Part shown: positions 13,601-25,600 of the stretch, one piece after another
Layout of the letters: the number at the start of each line of letters is the position of its first letter
Numbering within the stretch: the stretch's first letter is position 1
DNA from: Branchiostoma floridae
Lineage: Eukaryota; Chordata; Leptocardii; Amphioxiformes; Branchiostomatidae
Length of the DNA stretch: 60,000 nucleotides
Assembly (NCBI RefSeq): GCF_000003815.2
Contig: NC_049985.1
Span: 25,180,494 to 25,240,493, forward strand
Direction of reading: 5' to 3'
Notes under the pieces: model-generated
Told to the model about the DNA's origin: nothing
The model's input: only the letters and a program-made list of their open reading frames with translations
Database searches by the model: none
Translations under genes and position numbers: made by a program

Positions 13601-16600
13601 GGCATGTAGTTTCCACTCTGGTAGGATCTTCAAGGCTTCCTCATGTATCTTTTCAGCGTCATAACAAATCAATAAATAGTACAATAACAAATAATAGATG
13701 CATAGCAAATATTCTAGAAACAAAACAGAAAACAAGGAATGTAGCAATTTAAGTACCTGACTGAACATATGTTAAATATATTTAATGTGTGGCTTTTACT
13801 TAGGGGCTGGGAGATGAGAGAAAGAAGTTTTTGATACTGCGCTTAAAACTAACCATGGATGTAAAACTTTTCAGGTGTAGGGTTAGATTGTTCCAATTTT
13901 CTACACATTTAGATCTAACAGTCATTTGGGCTTGAACAGTTCTTATTGGAGGAATATGTAAATAGTGACTTTGTCGAGTTTCATAATTGTGGAATTGTGA
14001 ATTAAGGGTTAGAAAGCCTTCAAATGTTTCTGGAAGAGAATTATTGAAATATTGCATTGTAAAAAGGGTGAGCTGAAGTCTATATATATATATAAAATGT
14101 TTAAAATCCTAAGCTTCGTAAATCTTGGCTCTGAATGGGCGAAGAAATGGGAACCAGTTGTGATGCGAGCAAATCTTTTTTGTAGGAGTCTTGATTAGGG
14201 GCTGCAATGTAGTTTTGTATGTGGATCCCCAAACAATATTACCGTAGGTTAAATATGGATATATCAAGCTATTATATATGGTGGTAATGGTCTTTTGAGA
14301 AAGAAGATGTTTAATTTTTCCAACAATACCGATGGTTTTTGATATTTTTCTATTTATCATATCTATATGTGATTTCCTATTTTCCTATTTTCTATGATAA
14401 TGCCTAGGAACTTTGCTTGAGACTCTTGAGACAGGGGTAGATTTTTTAGAAATAATTTCGCGTTTCTATCATAACTTTTATTTCTATTGTAGAAAATAAG
14501 ATAGTAAGTCTTCTTAGCATTAACTGATAGCTTGTTTGCCTCAAACCAGGTGATAACTTTTTTTTAAAATTCTTGATTAGGTAGTTCCACTAGGGTTTCA
14601 AACTTGGAGTGTTAAAGAAAAAGGTTGGAATCGTCAGCAAACAAGATAAAGAAAATAGTCTATAAAGCTTCAGCTAAGTCATTAATATATATAAGAAATA
14701 ACAGAGGTCCAAGGATCAAACCTTGAGGTACGCCACATTGTATTGCTTTCATTGTTGATAGAGTATTATGAATACTTACATATTGTTGTCTGTCGGAAAG
14801 ATATGAGGAAAACCATTTTATTGCGGAGTCATTAATGTCGTATTTTGTAAGTTTCTTCAGTAGGATATGATGATTTACGGTATCAAAAGCCTTGGACAGG
14901 TCGAAAGAAAATTCCTAAAGTGAACTCTTTATTATCTATCGCTGTCGAAATCTTGTCAATTAAGTGAATAAGGGCCATTGAGGTGGAGTAGCCCTTACGG
15001 AATCCATACTGATGCTTGTACAAGATATCATTTTCATTTAGATGTATTAGAAGGCAGTTATAAACTAGTTTTTCGATATACATGGTAGAACTGAAATTGG
15101 GCGGTAATTACTAACTGAGGTTGGATCGTTGCTTTTATAAATGGGAATGACTTAAGCAATTTTTGTTGACTTAGGGACCACGCCGTTCTGGATAGATAAA
15201 GTTAATATATGTACAAGAGGACCAATAACATAAGGTAGGGAAATTTTGAGTATCTTCGCACTGATTCCGTCGTGTCCGGCAGCGGAATCTTTCAGATTTC
15301 GTACTATATCTAGAACTTCAGCTGTAGAGGGTGGTTCAAATGACGTTAGTTGACTGTTCAAATGGGTATTGATGTAATCGAGAGGATCCTTTGCCTTTTG
15401 GTATTTTGCTTTCCAAGGTAGGACCTACATTAACAAAAATAATCATTAAATTCTTCGCACATCTTATTCCCTTCGTGAAATGAAGGGTTTGTAGTCACTG
15501 TTGTTTTATGTCAGGGGTCGTTTGTCAGCCTGATAACTGGGGAACGCGTGAATAGATTGTTTTGATATTTGGTCTGTGGGTAGGAATAGATATGACAAAG
15601 GATGGCAGGAATGCGTACGGCAGAACGCTATGGCGGACTGCTATAGTACTGCAGCAGAACTTCCAGTTATGCTATTTTTTGTTTGATACTTGTGGGATCC
15701 TCTAGAGCAGCCTGCAGGATGCAGCGTGCATGCCTTCTCGGGCATCCCTACAACTTTCTNNNNNNNNNNNNNNNNNNNNNNNNNNNNNNNNNNNNNNNNN
15801 NNNNNNNNNNNNNNNNNNNNNNNNNNNNNNNNNNNNNNNNNNNNNNNNNNNNNNNNNNNAGTTTTTTAGTGGTAGTTAGCTGTGTAAAAGCATAGTAAGG
15901 TGTGTAAGTTTTGGCCACCTAGGGGTTTCGCAGGGGCGGTGAAATTAATGTTTAATGAAATTAAGGTTTTGAGAAGGAATAGTGCAAGCAGGGGTTGATG
16001 GATCTTAATGACTGTAGGTATGCAGATAGCTTACATAATGATGTACATAATTGTATGCTTGTTATGCAAATTAAATGGTAATTTGCATGATACAATAGGT
16101 ATGTGTAGAAACTTTATATAGGGCGTGTCTGTGAACAGTCCATCATCGTAAGACCATGACAGATTGATCTGATATTTCGTATGTAGGTAGTTCTTGAGAA
16201 GGAGAAGAAACGTACGAAGCGTTTTTCCGTCTAGTGGCTTCTGACTGTTTTGCAGGGGATGTTTGTACGTGGAAAATGGGTTTTACAGTGGCCCTGAGTG
16301 GGTATTGCGCAATCGTGGTATATTTAGGTGGTTTTACGTCATGCTGCTACCAGCGTAGGCTGCACACTTACCCCGTCTCCACAGGAAGTGACCCCAAAGG
16401 TCAACAACAAATGGCACTATAGGGACAGTACATTATACATGGTAGGGTGTACATGTTTCCCATAAGATTTGATAATCTGTACACAAAGAATAAGGGCAAT
16501 GATGATATTGTGTACAGGGGCATATATTATAAGTTTTAAAAGGGTTGTACATGTAACAGTTACTACCGGTACAATACATTGTTGAAAAAAGCAGGGTTTG

Positions 16601-19600
16601 TTTTCACAGTAACTTGTAGTCATTGATGAGATTGTTTATAGGGATTGTACATTAGACATATGGGATACACAATGTAGTGGACTGCATTGTGAAACAAAGA
16701 ACGTTATATACATCATAATTGCTACAAGCAACAAGTCGAAAAATAATTATCTGTATTGCAGCAGTTGTATATTATACTTAAAGGGGTTGTACAAGAAAAC
16801 TATATTACTTTGTGGAAACGTTCATGCAATGTATCAAGTCGTCAATATTGACATGTTCTATCTCGATAGTCCATTATACACATTGGAAGTATATAACGCA
16901 CTACATTGCGGAGCCAGGTAGCTATTTGTATATTTAATATCTATAAATATCTATAAAAATCTCTTTTTTCAGTTACAAATTTAATACATGTACGTTTGGC
17001 TGTCCTGTTATGAAATGCTGCGGATTAGTTAATTTTGCAAACTAGCCCCTGGTTTGCATAAAAAAATTGATCATAGAAGGCATCCCCAAAGTTATCTAGA
17101 GATCTAAAAGCATGACGATCCGTCAACCCTTCCCGTGTTATTACCCTCCAAAGGGATGATGCAATTACGCACGCGCGTAAGACTTGTTGTAAATTCCGGG
17201 AATTTTTACCAAGGCCACAGAAAGTAAATTTTATGGATGACATCCTCTGCAGACTGCAAAAATAGTGCAATGGGACGAAAAAAAACAAGATAGGTAAAAA
17301 CAAACAAGAATCAAAAATAGGCACCATAAAGTTGTGACCACTGTTGTAAAAAGAATTAAAGGGACAAAACATCAGAGGCAAGGCATTCATCCCTGTTTTT
17401 AAGACATGTACTGGTGTGGTAAAAGTGACACTAGTGTGGTAGACTGGCATCATCAACAAAGTTGTTAAGCACACTCATAGCTTCCATATATCCAATAAGT
17501 TTTATTTCTACAACTACAGTCCTGGGTACCTCGCAAGTGTCACTTGTACAAGTACAATCATTAGACTACAACACAATATATTTGCTCATTTTGGTACTTT
17601 ATCGTCATGTTGACGGTCCCTGCAGAAGAAAATTTTTTTTCCTGAAATCAGGCGAACATTAATGCGCGCGCGGATGTCATCCATAAAATTTACTTGCTGT
17701 GGCCCAATCGAACATACTAGTACACTACTCAGTTAGGCTAATATTTCTCTCTTTGTTAGTTACATGTGTCTCATGTTTGAGTATCTGCTATTATTAAATG
17801 AAGTAGGCTTTTAAACTGTCCTCATTATCTATGCAAATTAGCCCCTGATTTGTATAATAAAATTTGATTATGTAAGACATCTCCAGAGCTTTCTCACTCA
17901 TTCGCTCGCTCACAGTTCATGACAAAAACTATCTGCATTCCAAATACCATGACAATCTGTGAACCCAAATTATTCCACTCCAACGGGATGATGCAACTAC
18001 ATAGGCGCGGAAAAAATCCTGTAGAATTCCGGACAATTTTGCCAATCGGACGTATCATATACTGTTAGCCTAGCCCTAACACCCTCAAACCACCGCACCC
18101 TCACCCATTTCACGGAGGTTGAGTTTTGCGAACGCTTGTTTTTATCTGTGATAGCTTGTGCTTGTGTAATTTGTGTGGGGCAGCTTTAGATTTATCTCAG
18201 CGTTTTAATAAGATCATCTCGATCTTCATGTCTACCTTGTCCCCCCCAACGACCTGGAGGTCAAGGGACTAGGTAGGTAGGTTGGTAGGTTGAATAAGTC
18301 GTTAATTAAATTCCAAGTTTGCTTTACATTTGTCGACGCTTCCGTAAATTTTCCGTGGTAATGATTCTTTTTAACAATTCTTAATATATGTGTTAGTTTA
18401 TTTTTGTATTCTTTGTACGTACTCAGGGGGGGGGGGGGTCGGTTAAATGGAGGTCCCGTGTTTAAGGAGAGCCACTCCTCGAGCACGTCAAAAATCCCAC
18501 CATGCTTATCAAAAAGAGTATGGGTCCTTTCCGGTGTGAGTGGTTCAAAACCTACAGTCCCATTGAGGTCACATTAGTGGCGCCGAATAGCAGCTCGCTC
18601 CAGACAGTTGCGACAGTCAGATTGAGGTCACTTGAGTTGCGCCGAATGGCAGCTCGCTCCAGACAGTTGCGACAGTCGTATTGAGGTCACCTGAGTGGCG
18701 CCGAATGTCAGCTCGCTCCAGACCCTAGCGATGTATTCCCACTCATTAGCCCCACCCAATTCAGCCCCTGGCTGCGCGAAGAGAGAGTATTCAAACCGAC
18801 CAATAACAATAACAAAGTTGAAGGTCAAAATTTCCTCAGATGCCAGGTTCATGATTTCGTAATGGTGAATATGTCTTTCGGCTTGTTTTGAACTGCAGCG
18901 GTCGTTTTATTAGTATTTTTGGATGGGAATAAGTTGAGTCTGTGTACATAAATTTTCATTGTTTGGGGCTGAAATATACTTTAAATAACAATCAACATGG
19001 AGAGATGATAGAGTTTTCTATAATTCTCATTTTGACCTATATCTAAGGGCACATGTGTTTCATATGTTTAGGCCAGCCCATTGAATTTTGATTACATCAT
19101 TAAGCAGACCATTCTGTTTTCATTACCAAGGTGGGTGGGGAAAGGTATATAAACAGAAACATTATTTGAACTGTGTAGGAACGGTGTTTTATCCACAAAA
19201 AGATTCTAGTACTGTGAAGTATGAATACACGAACTACACTTACTACAGCCCCAAATTGGGTGGTCCATTTTCTTGTTCCCCTTAGTACGCTCTACTACAA
19301 TGCCTTTAATTAGCTACAGCTAAGATTGTAGTACTGTGTACAGTGTGTAGTATGAATACGCGGACAACACATGTTACAGTCCAAAATAGGGTGGTTTATT
19401 GTCTTTGCCCCTCTCGACATACTCTTACTCATCATCTTTCTTCCTCTTGAGAGGTGGAGCAAACGAAGTTAGTCCTCCAGAACTGCTTGTCTTTCATCGC
19501 AGAGTTTCAAGTTCAAGTTTATTTATTTTACCAGGGAATACCTCAGATCCATTGATCTGATTTTCAGGTATCCCTGGACACACATTAAAAATTACATGAC

Positions 19601-22600
19601 ACAGTTTAAACCCAACAATATACAAATAACGTTGCAAACATTTACATGTACAAAACAGTCTCAGTATAGGCACATCTGCAGTCATCTACAGTCCGTTTTT
19701 AAATGCTGACGTTGACGTGTGTTTCCGCTGATCAGCAGCGAGACTATTCCACAGGACAGGCCCTAGGTACTGCAGGCTGCCCTTGAAGGTTTCCACATGT
19801 GCTTTTGGAGTGTCCAGCATGTGAGGGTCGAAGTTGTAGAGCTGTTTCGTAGCAGTGCGAGTACGAACTCTAAGCACTGGGGGCGACAGCCATTTGAACA
19901 TTTGTGTCATGTAGGCAGGTGCCTTGTGGCGAACTGCCTTGTGTACAGTCACTAACGTGTTCAATTTCACCCTTTCAACCAGGGGTACCATACCAGCCTC
20001 TGTAAGCAGGGTTTCTGTAGGTACACGATCTTTGAGTGATCGCCCAGTAATAATCCTGGCTGCCCGATTTAGCAGTTTAGTCAACTGTTGTGATCTTACT
20101 TTGTTACAATGAAAAAGTGACAGTAACCATGCAGTATCACAATAATCCAGGTGAGTATATAACAAGGTTCGACACATGACTAGCAGGATCTCCTTAGTAA
20201 CATAAGGCTTAGCCCGGCTTAAGGCACTAAGGCCAGCAAGGAGCTTCTTTACCATCCTTTCTGTGTGTGCTGACCAGTTTAGAGAGGAGTCCATGGTGAC
20301 ACCTAGGTAAGTATACACTTTTACCTGCTCAAATGAGTTAAACCCATCAGTTACAGTGACAGTGTTTCCTGCGTGACGCAGTTTCTGAGGTGATCCAAAT
20401 AACATGGCTTTAGTTTTGTCAGGGTGAGAGAAGACCTTTCCCATCCAGTCCTGTTTCATCCTCAAATACGTAGGTGGTTTCACTGATAGTCTTCATGATA
20501 TGAATGTTAGGATAGCCTTGGCATGGAGTGCCCTTCACTCATTGCACAGAGTTTGGAAATCCCCCATCAGAAAACAAACCAAGACAAAACTCTTTCAGAC
20601 ATGTATTGAAACAATTCTGTTGTACGGATCTGAATCTTGGCTTATGACCAGGTCACATTCCCAAAAACTCAATGGCACATATACGAAGATACTTCGTTTA
20701 GTCTACAACTGTCCATGGTGGAAGTTAGTTGTACGGACCACTACCAAAAGTCTCTACAAAAGTGAAACAGCGTCGGCTGCGGGGCACGTGGCTCGAGCCA
20801 ACGAACCAGGTGATAGACTCTTGTTGTGGTCCCCCGACACTAAGAGAAGAGTCGGCCGTCCAAGCTCAACTCTTAAGAAGCTCAATTGATACTCTTACTA
20901 CACTCACTATAGAAACCAAAAATTGAAGCAATGTGTAGATATGGCGTCCGGCATGGCAACTGTGAATTTGACTTGGGTCCTCGTCGCTTGCTGGGCTCGC
21001 CGGCGATTTCGTGATGTCTCACACGGCCCCGAAACGGTCACGGTAAAATGCCTGACACGGCCTCGGCGAAGGTAAGTCGCAACGGGCACGTGTGGCTAGC
21101 AACATTTGCCGGCATCTTACATGTAACATCCACCAACATCATTCTCTTTGTCAATGTTTTTATCTACTAGATCCTTCAGCTGCAGTCAGCCTCTCTACCT
21201 GTCCCCAACCACTTGGAATGGAATCTGGAGCCATACCTGATTACAGCATTACTGCATCCTCGGCCCTTAGCCCTGGTCTCGCGCCTTACTTCGGCCGGTT
21301 AAACGGGAATACTGGTGGAGGCGGTTGGGCAGCCGGGGTCAACATCATCGGAGAATGGCTGCAGGTAGGCATACTGATAATAATCTCTTAAACGGCATCT
21401 CTTGGGTACGCGTGGTAGTCTGGGCTCTCCACGGATTTCGTGATGTTTTACACGACTCTGACACAGTCACGGTAAAATACCTGACACGGCCTCGGCAATG
21501 GTAACTCAACGGGCCCATGCAGCTAGCATAAATGCTAATAGACCAAACAACTGTGTCTTTCATATAACGTCCTACGTTTTATTCTACTATCTGTACATCA
21601 ATCAATATGGCCTAATTTCAACATCCTGAGTGATATCTTCTGTCAATTTCAAGATGGTTAAATCCTGTCGTTCTTGTTTTGCTTCACATACCACATTATT
21701 TATGGGGAACAAATAATGCTTTTCAGGTGGATTTACGGGAAATAATCCACGTCATGGGCACCATCATTCAGGGTCGGCTTAGTTATAACCTCATTGGTTT
21801 TGCCAGCCATTGGGTGACGTCATACAAACTCCAGTACAGCACGGATTCGATTATTTGGACAACCTTCACCGACAACACTGACTCAGAAGTAGTATGTTAG
21901 ATATCAAGATATTTTTTAATTCCTGAATTCAATGAAATGCTGCGGAGTTACATTATAAACATCGATTTTGAACGTTTATTTTGGAGTAGTCTTGATGCAT
22001 TGGTTTTGATCGACGCTATCAAAATTGTTGGTCTCGGAGAGATATACGGAGTTTATTCAATCATTGTAGTGGCGAAGATCTAGGGCTCATGAATAAAACC
22101 ATACTACACAGGAAAGTAAGAATGCTCTCATCTAAGTCATTTGTCTACCTTTCAGGTTTTTCTAGGTAACTTCGACGCAAACTACCCTGCAACAAACCCC
22201 CTGTACAACCCAGTTGATGCTCGTTATGTGCGTTTCGTGGTTCAGTCCTGGTATCGTCACATCGCCATGAGGGTAGAGATTCTTGGCTATAACACAAGTA
22301 GGTTTCAACGTAGACCAGAATAAGTCTAAATGTAAGCAGCCGTTTAACTGAGAAAACAGTGTGTAAAGGTAATAGTTATTCTATTTTGCTTGTCTAATGC
22401 AGAAAAAAACTATAGACCGTTATAGTTATGGAAAAGTCTCTCTCAATCAATGGTTTTAACGTTGGGGTCCACCGGGTGAGTCTTAAAGTCCTATCCTGTG
22501 CACATTCAGTTGGAATGGCAGCATCACCGCATCGTCGTACGCGTCCTCTTAATCTTAGTCATAATCCTTGCCAACCTGCGAGTGTAGTTACGAGCATTGT

Positions 22601-25600
22601 AAATGGTGACATTGCTGTTTCTGCCAATATTTTTGTTTTCTTTATAAACCCTCACCTGCGTTTGGTGGTTACGTCTAGCTTCAGTTTGTACATAGCTTCG
22701 GTTAGGGCCGTCCCTCGGATAGGACTTTAAATGGAGGCCCCACGTTTGAGGAGAGCCACTCCTCGAGGACGTCAAAGATCCCACGATCCTTATCGAAAAG
22801 AGTAGGGGTCCTTCCCGGTGCGAGTGGTTCCTACAGTCTAATGGCCGCACATGGGGCAATTACTGTCGTATTGAGGTCACATTAGTGGTGCCGAATGACA
22901 GGTCGCTCCAGACACTTGTGACCAGCAAAATTCGAGAACGCTTGAATGGATTGTATTGATATTTAGTATGTGGAAAGGCCTTGATGAGACCTGTAAACGA
23001 TTAGATTTTCGGTCCCCTAGCAATTTGTTATGGTTCTGCAGCGGAACTTGCTGTTTTGATATATCGAGTTCTGGACATGCTGTGGTCGTGATATTTGAGC
23101 GGTAGATAGCTCTTTGGAGGGGAGTAAGTGGTGTAATTTTGCGACCCCTGGAACTGCAGGCGCTGATTTCCTTTCAAATTTGGACGAGAATAACTCGAGA
23201 ACGTGTTGACGGGTCGTCATGATTTTTGGTATGTAGATAGCCTAAGTGATGACTTACATAGTAACAAGCTATCCATGCAAATCAACAGCTAACTTGCATA
23301 ATTGATAATGAGAGTTTATGAAGTTATAGCATTCCATAAAAGGACTTTTTAAACCTGTCACACATTTTGTAACTGAGAAAGGGAGAAATGTAGATAGATG
23401 CCGATTATCCAAATTACGATCTCATTTGCATAAGTAATTAGGAAGTAGAAAGGCTGACATTTGCTTGAGAGCAAATGCAGCATATTTCAGCCATCTCCCT
23501 CCCCATGCAACAATAGACTATTCCAAAATCACCCATGTGCAAAAATCGAACACTTTTGTTTAAAAGTCACTTCCACTAATGACACTTAATGACACCCAAA
23601 AATGAATCTTACAAAATTCCTAGTGCAAGAATGGACTCTTCCAGTGCCACCCATGTGAATTTGCACAATAAACTAGTCCAGGAATACTCCCACTGAAAAC
23701 ATGGCCTTTTGATTAAGCAACCCAGTCCAAGGTTCAACTAAGCACAAAAGGCACGTAAAGGTAAAATAGACCAGAAAAAAACACTTTCACTAAAATGGAA
23801 GATTGAATCATCACCTTTCTAAAACTACATTTGAAAACAAGCAAGAATGGAATCTTCTTGCGATGCCCCTATGTAAAGTGGTGCAGTCCAAAAATACATC
23901 CGCTAAAATTGGATTCGGACGTAATCACCAAAGTCCCAAAAATGGATTTTAAAAATCCCCCCATGTAAGGATGGACTCTTCCAGCACAACCTATGTAAAA
24001 TTGCAAAGTAGACCAGTTCAAAAATACTCCCACTGAGAGACATTATATAAACAGTCCAAAGATGAATAAAAAAACGTACCCCCTCCGTGCCAGAATGGAC
24101 TCATCCAGATAACACCAGGCTCACCGATTGGCTGCCAATCCCATTCGGGATGTTGACTCAGGCTACGTGATTGGTTGCCTCTTTAATCAAGTTAATCTGT
24201 TTCTCTTTAGCGGGATTTCCCGGAGTATGTGTTGACCCACCGACCCAAGCCAACACTACCGGGCCCGTGTGCGACTGTCCTTATCTGCCGGGGGAGAACT
24301 GCACCTACCCATGTTCCCCGGGATATCACGTCATTTCCGGTGACGTCATAACAAGAACATGCACAACAGATGGATCATGGACAGAACCGGATGTTTTCTG
24401 CGAATGTATGAATTATAAACAAAATAAGAACAAATTTAGGAGCTTCTATACGAAATAGATATTTTTCAAAGCATGATCTTAGCTCATGATTTTGTCTAGT
24501 AGCTATAGTATATGCCAAATCCGACAGGAAAACTACTGTGCACTGTAGAAAAAACAGTGGGAAGATGTAGGTGATGTTTATGCAATAAAGCACGTAATGA
24601 AATATATAAGATATAGCCATGTGATGGTAAGGACCATTTCGCTGTTGTGCATTTGTCCGTAATAAAAGCAGGTCAGATTTTGGTTTCAAATAACATTTCG
24701 AGCTGTTTTGAATATGTCAAAATAAGATACAATCTAAACTCAACCTTTCTTGTAGAAGAAGTAACCCTGTATAATGTCAATGAATTGATAACAAAGAAAA
24801 TGAAAGTTTTGTTCGTAAATATCTTTACTCCATCGAGGTTTGAGAAGTATTGCAGGAATTATAACTGCTCTGCATGAAATGACAAGTTTCTTTATTGCAT
24901 CAACGCTGTGCCTAAACATTCGTAACGTATAACGACACCTTTGATGTAGAATTTAACTTTTTCATTATTTAACTTATTCATTTCCCCAAAATCAATCATC
25001 TTCTGAGAATTCATCGACATGTCCTTTCCTTGGGGTTTGCCTTTCAGCTCGTGACTTTTCGCGTATTTTTCTTTGTCCTCACTTTCCAGCCTGTGGCAAT
25101 CCTCTTGGGATGGAATCTGGTGCCATACCCGATGGCAGCATCACCGCATCCTCGTTTTTGCGTGCTGGTTACGAGCCATACCGCGGTCGGTTAGACGGAG
25201 TTGTCGGTGGAGGCGCCTGGGTAGCCAAGTACCCCGTCATCGGACAATGGTTACAGGTAGCAAGGCATTCGCTTTCATATATAAACTTGGGTCGTGTGGC
25301 GCAATCGGCAGGGTATTCGGTTCATAGCCCAGAGGTTCTGGGTTCGAATCCGTTGATGCGCTACCGATCTTATGCCTTCGACTTGTCTCACTTCACTCAG
25401 GTGAAAATGAGTACGCATACCTAGCTTCGGCTAGGGCTGTCCCTCAGGTAAGACGTTAGATGGAGGTCCCGTGTTTGAGGAGATCCACGCACTCATCGAA
25501 AAGAGTAGGGGTCCTTCCCGGTGTGAGTGGATCAAATAAATCTGTCGGGAAATGCAGCTTGTTCAGTACAAACTTGGTGTGTTTTGCAATTAGGCGTTTT

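Noticed and set aside
25288-25365. Functional tRNA gene
   Set aside because: A and B boxes are present, but the acceptor stem does not pair well, and a SINE tail found elsewhere follows.
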